The translations under genes were made by a program, and so were the position numbers. Positions 36,242 through 49,600 of a DNA stretch of 64,000 bases are shown here, piece by piece. Below the pieces are notes generated by a model. It saw only the letters and a program-made list of their open reading frames with translations. It was not told the origin of the DNA and searched no databases. The stretch comes from Ziziphus jujuba (Eukaryota; Streptophyta; Magnoliopsida; Rosales; Rhamnaceae). The stretch covers positions 2,328,001-2,392,000 of the forward strand of contig NC_083379.1 of NCBI RefSeq assembly GCF_031755915.1. The letters are read 5' to 3'. The number at the start of each line of letters is the position of its first letter. The first letter of the stretch is position 1.

Positions 36242-39200
36242 CAATATTTCGCAGCAGATTAAAATTAGTTCTGATTTGATTCATTCTTCGTGATGAATGC
36301 AGACATGTTTTCCTTGCTCATATTAGTTTATTAGTATATTCTATGTGTGTGAAAGAGTTAATAATTTAGTTTTTTTGAGCTGTGATTAAGCCTTTTGATC
36401 CCTCACATTACACCTTTGAGGTCGTGGGGTAAAGTCAGGCTTTTTTCCTTTTTAAATTTAGAAAATATATGTTGCAATATCCTCACATGTAAAAAAATAA
36501 AAAATAAAAAATAAAAAATAAAAAACTTAACTCAGAAACATATTTGTACAAGAAAACAATAATAGCAATTCCTAAAAGATGACTCATTTTGAAAAATTAC
36601 GGCAATACATTTTTTTCTATAAAATTTATTGAAATACATTGGTGCTGCAATTTACAAGTATCATATCTTGACGTGTCTAGTACATTGATAATGGGTAATT
36701 TAAGAAAAAAGTTCACCCACAAAATTACCTTTAAAGCTGTCAGACTTTTTTAATAATACAAAGCTTTTGGGTATGTACGAACAGTGTTTTATTCATTTTA
36801 CTTTTTCTGAGAAAACAATGTTTTAGTTGTGTGTATATATATATGAAGACCACTGAAAGTGAGTAAACTTTTTAAAAATACCTTTTAGGTCATGTTTGGT
36901 AGGAATTAGGAAGTGGAATGATAGAAGGGAAGATGTTTGAGAAATTTGTTTAACCATGTTCACAATCCACATCCAACACCGTTTTATTCATGATATTTCT
37001 ATGTGAAAGCTCAAATTGCCTACAAACTTTTCCTCTTGTATTTTTCTGGTTGGTTAGAAAGTTTCATAGAACAAGTCCTAGTGTATAATGGGGATAGTAA
37101 CTTCCCACTAATAAGTCATTGGTTGTATAAGTTCAATTCTAATTTTAAATATGTATTATATTAGTTATTTTCTATACGCCGATGTAGCCCAATTTATGTT
37201 GCACGGTAACATACCTATCCACATATAAAAATCTCATATTATACTGTAATTAGTATATTACATGGCTCATTAAAATAAAATTCACTGTATATATATATAT
37301 ATATAAATGATCGAGTTCAGAGTTCAAACAAGGTATATTTTAGTCTTTTAAACTCAATAAATTACTAATTTAAAAAGAAGTCCAGCTAATTAAAAAAACC
37401 CTTTCGTAAGTTTTGGTATTTAAAATCCAAGCAAAAATTATAGTTGTGGCAATTAAAAACTTCACGAAATTAAAGTATATATATATATATATGTATTATA
37501 CACTTTTAGGGTGTACTGTAGCTCACGTGAGTGACCAATATACCATATGCTATATGTACATTTTCGGTAAAAAGAGTGACCAATGTACTTGTCCAATGTC
37601 CATTTATACTGTGGTTGAAAATATGCACACAGCGAGTTGACTAACATTGATAATTCGTTGATCCCTCTCTTAACGTGTGAAATGGGTTGGATTTTTTTTT
37701 CCCTTCTTGCTTTAAATATTTTCTAGCTACGAAGACATCATATCATGCGTCAGGTGGGGGATAATTAGAAATTTATTATTCAAAACATTGTAGTTGAAGC
37801 ATCAATTAAAAAAAGAAAAAGTAACATTAGTGCTGCGAGGAATAAAAAAAAAAGAAAAAAAGAAAATCACTTCTAACTATGGACTATTTAGTTACAAAAT
37901 GAACAAGTTATAGTAAAATAGGAAAATTTTCATTTACATTTTTTCAATTGCTATGATTTCATATAAATGTCATATTTTTGAAAAATTATAGTTTACTTTT
38001 TTTTTTGTAGTTTTTTAAAAATATCAAAAAAGGTTAATTTGTTAGTTTTGTTAGTTTTTACCATTTAATTTTAACATTTAAAGGCTAAATTATATTTTTA
38101 AATATTAAATGTTATTCAATTGTAAAATATATATTCTAAATGTTAAAATTAATTTGTAAAAACTTAAAAAAATAATAATAATAAATGAATCTATCTTGAT
38201 ATATATAAAAATTAAAAAAATAAATGATGATTTTAGAGTCTAAATAAAATAACAGTAAAATTGAAAAAATGTAAATAAAACTTGTCCTAACTAAATAGGA
38301 TTTGACCACAATAATTAGTTTGCTACAACATTTAACGACAGAATAAGTTTTAAAACTTAATAAGTTAGAACAACTGTCGCCAGAAAGTCTTAAGTAATGG
38401 GATTTTGGGCTACAGCATGATAACAACATTTTTTTTTTTTCTTTTGTCTAATACCTTTAGTTACGGAATTTGACCTTTAGTTATATATGTATGCAGCGTA
38501 TATCTATCTCCATGTCCAAGCTACGTTCTTAACATGAAAGAGGGAATATATGTTTAAAAAGTTAGATGATTTGCAGCCATTAGAACAATGATTTCAATTA
38601 AAATTTTGTAACTTTCTAAACAAGGTCCAAGGGAATATTAGAACCTATGGGAAAATGCTTATATCAGTACTGATCTCATTTAATTAAAAAAAGATAAAAT
38701 AAAATAAGGATGTCTAAAGAAATGGCCAGCCCAACTTTGGAAAGGGATTGTGCATGCTTTTTTAAAATATGACAACAAAGATAGTCATTATATCCCCCAA
38801 ACTATGTGCCTGGTAAAGTAGAAAATTTGATGGAGGGATGGAAAACAGGGAAAGGAAAAAGAAAACTAATTGAGAAACTCCATTATTTGTTGAAAGATGC
38901 TTGGAGAAGAGAGGAAAAGTGGAGTTAGATTCCGAGAGATCATGTAAAGAAATTAAAAAAGAGCTAATTTGTATGCACCTTTAAAAAAGAATATATGTAT
39001 AGTTTAGGGTAAATTATAAATAACTCTCTAAAGTATTTGACACCTAAAAATATATTACAGAAATGAGATAAATTTACATAAATATACTATATGTTTTTTT
39101 TTGGGTTTTATATTTAGTGATTTGTTTCCTTCTCTTCTACCAAATAAGTGAGAGATACAATTTTCTAAATTTATCTTTTTATTATCCTCTTTATATCCAT

Positions 39201-39571
39201 ATATATGTATATTTTCTTCCGGTTTTCTATTACTTTAGTAATTAAACATAATGCTATGGCTATATCACATCTTATAAACGTAAGGAAAATCTCATGGGAT
39301 GGATGATTATAAATTAAGTTGGAAAGCTGTCAGTTTGTCTTTGCCGCGCATGTGGTGTTTTCATAGTGTCTGTTGTTAGTCTGGTGCTTCGGGCCCTTCT
39401 TGTACCAAAGAAAATTTGCTAGGTGGAAATAAAATCTTTCATTGATCACTAAATTGTTCCTTCGGAGAAGGAGCGGTCCAACACACAGAATCATTGTTTT
39501 CCAATTGAAAACATTATTTTTTTCCCCACACAATAACGTCTTTTCTGTACATATGGTTAATATAATTGAAA

Positions 39572-39645
39572 ACATTATTATTCATCAATTGAATTGTAAC
39601 ATAAATAGACATTATTATTCATCAATTGAATTGTAACATAAATAA
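39572..39645. repeat. tandem repeat, two 37-base units
   Basis: Units at 39572-39608 and 39609-39645 both read ACATTATTATTCATCAATTG then AATTGTAACATAAATA and are nearly identical. Confidence 0.9.
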
Positions 39646-41382
39646 TTTAACATACATGCCATAAATTCTCTTGGAATAGTCCACCTGAGGATGACCAAAA
39701 CAAAATTGAATTACATAGATAGATGAAATTTTTAAATGGTGAAAATCTTGTGACGATTTATGAAGAAGATTATTTTTAAAATAAAACCTAAACTGTGGGT
39801 TTTCTTTTCCTATATAAGTGAAATCTGATATGACATGTTTTTATTTATCTATTTATTTTTGTAAGTCTCTGAGCAAGTTTTTATAATATTAGAACTTTGT
39901 ATCTCTCTCTATATATATAGAAGAAAGAATTTTAATTTGGTAAGGAGTTCATGAATTTATGTTAATTGTCATATAAGGAAAAATAAATCATAAATTAAAT
40001 TTAAAAATATTCAATTAATTTTTTTATAATAATTTTTAGTGAGTGCTATACAAATTTAATAGGATTGTTACTTTCCTTTTAGATTTTATTTAAAAAAAAA
40101 AAACCAATCATATCTCATTATTTAGATAATATGATTTGTTATATAGCTATCTTTATTATAAGATTCTTATTATATCTTTACTATATCAGAACTAATAGAG
40201 TAAATATCTATCCTAATTTATTTAAATAACATTTATTTAGTAAATGTTTAATCGTTAAATATAGTAATAATTAATATTTAAATTTAAATTTAAAATCTAA
40301 GTTAGAAAGTAATAATTCTTTAACACTTATTAAATATATATATATACATATATATATTTATATGTAACTTTTTCTTTTAAGAAATATATATTTGTAATTT
40401 TAATATATGTTAATAAAAACATTTTTAACGATAAATATGATTTATATTTATAAAAAATAGATATTGATATTATTTAAATTTAGATAATATAAATGTATAT
40501 AATTGATTTTAAAATTGTTCTATAAACATATTCTATAAAAACTATTTATAGCTATTGATTAATTATGTATATTTTATTAATTTTTTTAAACAATTAACTT
40601 TTGTGAAAAAATTTATTTTAAAAAAAAATCTGCAATATTTGCTTTAAAAATAGAAAATCAATTTAACCGTGTATTTAGATAAATCTAATAAATATATTTT
40701 TTTAAATAATTATTTTTAATATGATGAAAAAATCTAATTACAAAGAATAATTAAAAATCTCCTTTCATTCATACCATTCGTACCATTAATACTTTCTTAC
40801 ATTTTTTTTTTTTGGGATAAAACATTAATACTTTCTTACATGAAAAAACAATGTCCACCTCGTGAAGGAGACTCGAGTCGTACAATTCCAGATGTTTACC
40901 GAAATAAAGAAGCAAAAGACCAAATTAAATATAATTAATTATGGAAAAGCAATAAATTAAAGTATTTCTCTTGCAGCTTCCAAAAAGACAATTAATTCGT
41001 TGTATAAAAAATTATAATGAGGAAGCTGCCTAGAAATTTCGCCAAAGAAAAAATACAAGAAAGAAAAATTCTTGTTAATTTCCGATTGTCGACTACCACC
41101 TTCTACAAGCCTCATCTATATTCCTTTTTACCAAAAAAGGAAAAAATAAAAATAAAAATAAATGACTCATCTCTCATCTATATTCCTTCCTTCAAGCACC
41201 AAAAAGACAATATTCTTTTAGTATTAAGAGGCAAAATTTCTCAAGGAATATTTTGGCTGATTTTCTTTAACTTAACCGAAAGCTGTATAAAAGCTACAAA
41301 TATTCGTACTCATAATTCATATTTTCCATGTGTGGAAAATAAATATGAGTTTCCGTTTCTGGATATATTTGTTGGACTTGGT

Positions 41383-41422
<40 letters not shown>

Positions 41423-42109
41423 CTTTTTTGGTCAAAAGGACTTAGCTGTTAGTACTACTTTTGCATGCATTTCTGTTATATGAGCACGACACGCTGGCCT
41501 GTTACGTAAAAGCTTAGAATTATACTTATTTCATCGCTATTAAATTGGCCCACCAAAACTATTTAGTTTTACCTTAAAAAAAAAAAAAATGGGAGATTTG
41601 GTTCCTTTTTACTTTCTTTTGTGCGATTTCATTTGAGTTTGAATTTGTCTCTTTCTACTCTTTTTATGGTGAATTTGTCTGTATCTTTTCTTAATACATG
41701 TAAATTAACGTAGATATATGTTAACCGTGACCGAGAACAGTGCAGTATAACTTCCTACTTTCTAGTTTTAATTTCTTCCATACTTACTTTGGTTCTTTTC
41801 TTATTGGAAAAGAACATTTATCAATAGTTTTTTTCGTTTTTCTTTTTTTTTTTTTTTTTTTGGTAGAGTCACCTTTGTGTAGAGTTTAAGTTTGGTATCA
41901 CTAGGAGAAGTATATAATTTCATAACCAAAACTTAGTTATTAATATTCATAATCACTACTCTTTTGTCTCTCTCATCAAAAGCTAAGCATCTGATGTAGG
42001 AATAGGAGTGGTTGAAAGTTGAAGTTTTTAACATGGTCAAGCAAATTCTTATAGAACATTGAACATTGGTTTTTTTGGCTGAAATAGCAAGCAAGGTCGT
42101 TGAAGAAGA

Positions 42110-42233
42110 AAAACATCTCATCCAATCCTTTGATCTTCTTTGTGATTCTGCATGTAAAAGATTTATTGCCGTGGGTATTCTTCAGTACATTTGCTCTTCG
42201 AACCACACTCTCTGCTGTCTGAAGTTTCTGCAA
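42110..42233 (-). pseudogene. short coding-like fragment, not recognised
   Basis: The minus strand reads LQKLQTAESVVRRANVLKN then THGNKSFTCRITKKIKGL, preceded by an acceptor-like TTTGCAG. Composition is more protein-like than the surroundings, but there is no companion exon and I recognise no family. Confidence 0.2.
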
Positions 42234-45200
42234 AGCTTTAACAATTTATTGGTATGTCATTGATCTTTATCCTATTCATTTTTCATTTTCATGCATTAAA
42301 AAAAAAAATACTTTCTCTTTCTTTGTTTATATTTTATTTTCAAATTGAAAAGCCAAGATGATTAAAACTCAAAAACCATATGAGAAATCCAAATACATGT
42401 TATATTCTTATTGAGAGGGGTCTGAATACAGTGAGGAAATCCATGTGAATTTTGTTTTTTATTTTTTATTTTTTTTGGGGGGTTAAAACTAAAAATTAGA
42501 TTTAGGAACAAATTTTGCCGTATTTTCTTATGCGAGCAGAGAATTATTTAAATTTGTTTATTTATTTTTCTTCCTTATTATCTGGCTTACACAATGGTCA
42601 GTCGGTCGGTCGGTCGGCGGCGGTGCTTTCGGTGTGCATTTAGTCTTCGTGGCTGCCATCACGCTTTAAATAATTTGGCAGTTTCTTTTGTCTTCCGGAA
42701 TTTTTGAAATTCATTCTCAGTTTTCCCGCAATTTTCGTTTGAAAATTTTAAGATATCATTGACCAAGATTTTAATTTTTGTCTTTTATTTAATTTTCAAA
42801 ACATGCAAAAGCATTTGAGTTCTTTTTTACTATTTGTTTTCTTATTCCTTTTGACCTGTTTGTTCAAACCCCGTATTCACGATCGTAATATGTATACACT
42901 TTAAGAAAAATGGATCGACCAGCGAAATGAACGTTTTTATGATATATGCCCAAAGTAAATATATAATCCCACTTTAATAATCTTCATGAATCCATGGAGT
43001 TGTTTTTTTTTTCTTTTTTTTTGGGAAAGTAATGGAGTTAGTACTCTTTTTTTTGAATATAATGGAGTTAGTACTTGATGATAAAATTAATCTTTTTTTT
43101 TTTTTAATCGTAAATTTTGGACTACGTAAACTTAGGCACCTGCTCCAACACGCATAGATTTTTTTTTTTTTCCTTTAAATGATCATTGGGTGATTAAAAA
43201 TCTCAGACTTTACATAGAAAAAAATGTGGATATTGCCGCTAGAGTATATATATCTTCCCAGAGACAACACATATAGTTATTGAATGATAATATAGTACAT
43301 ATTTTCTATCTTTGAAATTATTAGTTATATATTAATGGAAAACAAAATGAACGCAAATACTAAAATTGAGTTATCACTTTCCTACTTTGTTTTTTTGTTT
43401 TAAATCATTTATCAAAGTATTGTTCTAAAGCATTTAAGATGTTACTATGTTTTTCTACTATAAAATTTTTGGAACATGCTTATTGGGAGAACAAGATTCT
43501 ATACATAGAGAGAGATGAATACTGCTTTTCATAATCATGTGCTTGTGCATGTTCTATGAAATTGCATGATGCTTGCACTTTTCTATATGGAAAAGACTTC
43601 GGAGCTAATTCATCGATAGCTTTTGCCTGTCTTCCACGTCACGCACCTTATATATTGCAATAATTTGTTGCGTAACAAACTCATCAACCTTTTTTTTAAA
43701 AAAAAAATAAAATAAATAATTTCAAAAGTTTGTTGTGCCTACTAATTAATAAGCCTATAAGATTTACTGTCTTAACTCTTAAGTAGTATATGTTAGATAT
43801 CTTAACCCGCAAAACACTTTTAATAACAAATTTTGTTTCTTACTTTTTCGTTTCTGTGTTCTGTTTCGCTGCTGGTCATTTTAACTCTTATAAATATTAT
43901 GCATCAGAGAGTGACATTTCAACTTGAGTACCACTATGAACATTTCTCAAATTGGATATTAATTAATTACATGATATTCTTTTATTCCTAACATAGAAAA
44001 AAACTGCTGTGGCTTCAGCATGGTATATATGCCGAGGACATGAATGCGAAAAAGCCGTCCCATTTTTATTTAATATTAATATTCCTTTCATATGTAGATC
44101 CGATAATTTTATGCGTTCGATTACCATTTCACGATTTTTTATGCTTTTCTAAAAACCTTGAGCTATTTAAAGATAGATTAACACTATAGTTATATAATAT
44201 TTAATATTTGAGATTCAATTGGATGTTTACATGTGTTTAGGGTTTAGGAACTGTCAAGTTTTATGCTACACCACGAATCTCTTGCTATGATTTTTATATG
44301 AATTTTTTTCAACTTTTTAAAATGGTGAGAGTTCAAATGAATCTGGTTTGATTCTTTTTCTGCGATTGGAACAACAATATGAATCTGGTTTGGAATATTG
44401 TTGACGTGTGAGAGTTGCCACATGCCAATCGTCGGCGACGCTTGGCCTGCATTTCAATGTGCCTTGTGTCACCGCATCTTCAGCTCTTACTTTTTGCCTT
44501 CGCATTTCTACTTGACACGCTTCATGCATTGCTGGCACCTCCTCATTTTCCCATCCATGCACATCACATTCATTTATGGTCTTTCTTTTTTTTTTCTTTT
44601 TTTACTTGGAAAACACTTTGTTTCCCCATCCAAGGTACTTCTCTACTTCGATGAAGCCTCAAAGTTTTAAAGTTTTGTTCGCCTATATGTTATAAGGTAC
44701 TTTTCTATTTTGATGAAACTTCAAATTTCTATTCACCTCTCTATTATTATGTTTGTGAGTTTTATATAATAATTAATAATTAGATATTGTTATAAAATAT
44801 AGGGGGTCATAACACTAATTTTTATTGGTTATAAAATTTAAATTGCTTATCTTAGAATAAATGTCTTTTTTCTCCTATATACAAATGTCATTTTCAAGGT
44901 CTTCATCATATACATTCATTTTTCTTGATTTCTAGTGTTTATAAGTGGTACACGTATTTATTTGTTTGATCATGTATATGATATCGAAAGCAAGTTATCA
45001 AAAATTTTTGGGATGTTTTATATATTTACGTCACTCAATTTTTGTGAGCAAATCGAGATAATAAACATGATCACAAGGTTGACAATGTTTTTCAATTTAA
45101 ACAAATATTTTGTATCCACGTTTATATAGAAATATTTTTATAGACCTGCCAGAAATATTGGCAGTATGTTAGTATTTGGATTTGTATATAGAGAGTCGAA

Positions 45201-46613
45201 TAAGCTAAGAACCGTTATTGTTATTATGAAATTTATTGTTTATTTATTTTAATTATGCGTTAAACGGGTTTAACAATTATTATTATTTTTTTATTTGGAG
45301 AAAGCTTTAACGAGTTATTTTAAGGAACTAATTTGGTTTTTATATCTCCATCCGTTAGCTTAAAGGAGTCATTATACACTTTTTTTTTTTTTTTTAAATT
45401 TTTTTTTGAATAAAGTCACACAAAGTGCATGTAAAAACTAACCCCATCCATAATATTTCAAAGAATAATAAAAAATCCTGAGAAAAGCAGAGAAATCGAT
45501 GATAAGATAGCACGTTCCCGATAAGAAGGATACATACCACCAAAACCGGCCAGGTATCACCCAACGTGCCACCTTTTCACTGCCCAACGAATTCCCCTAC
45601 CGACAACATTTTCAGTTTTTATTTTTTTTCCATAAAAAAATAAAAATTCTTTATATTCTAGGCACACCGGCCACTCTTTTAATTTTTGTCTGGAAAGCTG
45701 TCCAATCTGTAAATGAAATTTTAAAATAACGTTTTTTTTTTTTTTTTTTTTTTTTTTCTCTGGAAGTTCACGCTTACTGCATGTTTGCAACGGGAACCAA
45801 AAAAAAAAGAGGCCAAATATATATATATATATATATGCAAGATTTTATAGTATTCTTGACTTTTACAGTGATATTTTGGTCTTGGAGTCAAAGTTCAGCG
45901 AGCAACGACGCGGTGGAGCAACAAAGACGCCCAGAAATTCTACTGTGGGGCCGTTGAAGGTATTATATGATAATATAATATTAGCCACTTTTTCTTTGTT
46001 TTTGTTCTGTTTCTACTTTTCGCGACTTATTTAATCGATTTCTTTCATATTTTATTATTATTTTGCTGTTCATCAAATTTTGCTCAAGATATAAAAAAAA
46101 AGTAGTTCATTTGAGATTTTTTTTTTTTTTTTAATCATTTTGTTTATTTGGAATGAAAGAAAATAAAAATTTTCTGCGCATGAGCGGTAGCCCTGAGATC
46201 TACTTTTACTGTTATTGCCCTTTATGGTATTTTTTTCCGAGTAAAAAAAAAATAAAAAAAAAAATTGTGTGATCGATACTGTTTTGGAAAGTGCGAGAAA
46301 GGGTAAAATGAATTTGAAGGGAGTGAAACGGTGAAAAGCGGCTGTAATAAGTAAGAAACTGTTTTTGAGTCCATGTCACTTTCTGTGTCGTTTTGATTTG
46401 CCGTGGATTTGAAGGGAAAAAGTATATTTGGTTTAGAAAGGGTTGATTTGAAGTAGTGGAGAATTTTGAACGAGGACTCTTCTGGAGATAAACATGAGTG
46501 GAAAAATTTGCAGAGAAAATACGGCAGTTGATTGTGTGTATGTGTGAGAAAGAGAGAGAGAGAGTGTGTGCGAGTGAGTTTTTTTATTTTTATTTTTAAA
46601 GATTTGATTAGAG

Positions 46614-46637
46614 ATGAGTTATGAACGGAGTGATTAG
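46614..46637 (+). promoter_or_regulatory. short uORF of the Ca2+-ATPase gene
   Basis: ATG AGT TAT GAA CGG AGT GAT TAG, seven codons, overlapping the next uORF in another frame. It matters only if transcription starts upstream of it. Confidence 0.4.
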
Positions 46638-46680
46638 GAACCTGACGGTGCCATCTCTCCTGCGACAGAAGGAACGATGA
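46621..46680 (+). promoter_or_regulatory. uORF overlapping the Ca2+-ATPase start codon (ATGA)
   Basis: A 19-codon frame starts at 46621 (MNGVIRNLTVPSL...) and stops at TGA 46678-46680. That stop overlaps the main ATG (46677-46679) in the sequence ATGA. Such an arrangement would repress the main frame or allow stop-start re-initiation. The position is certain from sequence; the function is inference. Confidence 0.5.
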
Positions 46681-49600
46681 GTGATATCCATCGGCCGACC
46701 GATTTGGAGGCTGGGAGCGGCCGCTTAAGGGAGCCAGAAGAGGACGAGTCGTCCTCAAGCCCTTTCGATATCCCAAATCCCAAGTATGCTTCCGTAGAGC
46801 GCCTCAAGCGGTGGAGGGTAAGTTTATTTTATTGTCTAGTAATTCTACTATTGTTATAAGTTCATTGCAATTTTGATTCTATGTTTATTGTTTGTTGGTG
46901 AAAATACTTCTTCAATGTTCTATTAATGGTTCGTGTACATCTGCATCATATCTCTGTCTTTGCCTTGGCTTTTTATGGTTTTTTAAGTAATTGTGCCTGC
47001 TATGGTGTTTGCATCCCTGTGTTGTAATTTCTCTCTAGTTGATCTCATTTCAATGCTCCATTTTGTAGTGGTTTTGGTTCCACAGCTTTTGTTATGTTTT
47101 AAATTGTGAAATTATGCACAATAATCGTTTTCTTTGCGAAGGTGTTATCTGTAACTTGGCCATTAGAGAGTATCTAGTGAATCTTAAAATGATTTTTGCT
47201 GAAATAAGGGTTTTTACAAACCAAAAAGGGCAACACAAAGAAACAGCCCAGATTCAGAAGCTAGCACTGATGCCTCTCTCCTGAATCGTACAATTTACAA
47301 AGGAAGATGGGATTTGTTCAGGGTTAAAGGACCCTGTTACATTCTGATTAACCGCCCATTGACACACAAGGTGGTCACTTCTATTGACACCCATTTGGAA
47401 AAGAAATAGAATCAGAAAGAGGACAAAGTTAAAAAATACTAGACAACAGATGTACAGCAGACCAGTGTAAGGATTTGTAACTACGGTTGTTTAAGCTTTG
47501 AATAACAGCTTTTGCGTCGCTTTCACAACAAACATGCTTCCAACCTTCATTGATAGCCACAGTCATCGCTTTGTAGATTGCCATTGCCTCAGTGACATCG
47601 GGGATGCTACACAACTTTCTGAAAGCATGAGTTTTAATCACATAACCCTTAAAAGTCTCTTGCAAATAACCCACCAAAAATGCCATTCTTTGGAACTGCA
47701 GCATCAACATTGAACTTAATAAAGCCTGCTCGAGGTCTGGTTCACAAAGAAGGGACCATCCGACTGAAGGAAAGAGATCTGGCTTCTGCTTCGTGTTGTT
47801 GAGATGCTTTGTACTCTGTAAACCTGTTTTTCAAAGGTGTAACATAACCATCCAATACACCCAAATTTGATCAAGAACAAGTGCAGCAAACAAAATAAAG
47901 TCATCTGTATCCTCTGCATGAAGTGGTAACAGATCACAAGCGTTAAAAATGATTTCCATGAAAGTATTAATATCATTGCTTTGGAATGGCTCCCATCTGA
48001 TATTCCAAAAGAATTTCGCAACAGCGTATCTAAAAAAAAAAAATAGATGGACCTTGTTCTCGTGCTCTTCACATCCATGTGGGCAATCAACACATTCCAC
48101 TTTCAGATTTCGATTCACCAAGGTTGCTCTAGTTGATAGCCCACCATTTAACAACTTCCACAGGAAAAAATTTAACCTTTCATGTAATTTGCTTTTCCAC
48201 AGGACCCTCCGGCACTGGGAATAATCCCCACCTCCCTAGAAATGAAGTCCATATGCAGATTTGACATCGAAACTACCTGATCTGTCCCCCAACCAAATAA
48301 GCTTGTCTTCAGTATTCTCTCTAGCCCAGAACATACTCTTCAAATTATTAATGGTTTCTTGATCCAACAGTTGACACAGCAAGTTCATCTTCCATGATCC
48401 ATCTTGGTGTTTTCTTGTTATTACATGTTTGATATATTTGCATATTTAATCTCAATGTGCGTGGCACTATTGCCTGGTTGGTCTTCATATCTCTTTATTT
48501 TTAGGTTAGCCGATCGCTGAAAATTCTATCTGGTTTCATAATTTGCTTTACTGTTAGTTGAATAAAAGTTATGAGTCTTCTTGTTCTGTTGTCCCATCGA
48601 TGTTTGAGCTAATCTAGATTTCTTAAAATGTAGCAAGCGGCTCTTGTTTTAAATGCTTCTCGTCGATTCCGGTACACCTTAGATCTGAAAAAGGAAGAAG
48701 AGAAGAAGCAAACTCTAGGGAAGATCAGAGCACATGCGCAAGCTATAAGAGTAATGCATTTCAACTTCAAATGTTCCTTGAATTGATTAAGTCAAATCTT
48801 TGTGTTCTAATCCGTGATTCTTTTTGGATTAGGCTGCATATCTTTTTAAAGAAGCTGGAGATCAAGTGAATGGTACTTTTCTTTAGTTTACCACCCTCAA
48901 TTTTAACAAGTCTTATCATCATATTACAACTTAGACTGACGTGCTTTTATTATTTTTATTTTAGAGAATGGTACTTTGATATTATTTATTCTGGTTGTAA
49001 ATGGTGCTATGAGTCTGTCTGCAGTTTTCTTGCCTTGATGTTATTTTTGCAGCAGGATCATGTGGTGTTTATACAGAGCATCTTTTATTTACATTTTTGT
49101 TGAAAGCTGTTGCATTATTGCAGATGTTTTCATCATTTGAATAATTTTTTATTTGTTTTTCCCCTATTATGTTTGGCATTATGGCATTGTGCATTTATTT
49201 GTATTTTGTCTCGTGAATTTTGTCTATTAATGGCTTTGAGGTTGCTTATGTTTTGTATGCTTGATGCTTTCAACTTTTAGGAGCTGCAAAACCACCTCCT
49301 ACCCCCAGTGGTGATTTGGGAATTGGACAAGACCAGCTTGCTTCAATTACGAGGGATCATGATTTTCATACTCTACAGCAATATGGGGGGGCAAGTTCAC
49401 TGCAAAACATATATGTTTATTTTATTTTGTTGTGTCTAATGGTATTACCATGCATAATATTTCTTTTTTTGCTGTATCTGTACACCAGGTTAAAGGGATA
49501 GCGGATTTATTAAAAGCAAACTTAGAGAAGGGAATTAATGGAGGTGATGACGACTTACTTAAGCGGAGAAATGCATTTGGATCAAACACATATCCACGAA

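Larger units (their letters stand above)
34954..46613. other. 11.7 kb AT-rich intergenic region without a supported gene
   Basis: I read both strands and found no gene I can support. The region holds many poly-T tracts (for example 41384-41418, 45732-45757), (TA)n arrays (35671-35694, 35861-35891, 45818-45837), a 37-base tandem repeat at 39572-39645, a (GGTC)n patch near 42602-42617 and a short perfect hairpin at 36198-36241. Open frames such as 41017-41445 on the plus strand are low-complexity and end in a poly-Phe run from poly-T. A coding-like minus-strand fragment occurs at 42110-42233. The final kilobase should include the promoter and 5' UTR of the Ca2+-ATPase gene, with a GA/GT-rich patch at 46545-46570. 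Confidence 0.6.

Noticed and set aside
36150..36260. possible microRNA precursor around the short hairpin
   Set aside because: The arms are only 12 bases and no known miRNA sequence was recognised.
41017..41445. 142-codon plus-strand open frame
   Set aside because: Low-complexity Lys-rich stretches and a poly-Phe run from poly-T; no motif, no exon partners.
46222..46776. 184-codon minus-strand open frame over the Ca2+-ATPase start
   Set aside because: It overlaps exon 1 and the 5' UTR in antisense, with Ser/Leu/Phe bias from the GA-rich leader and no recognisable domain.
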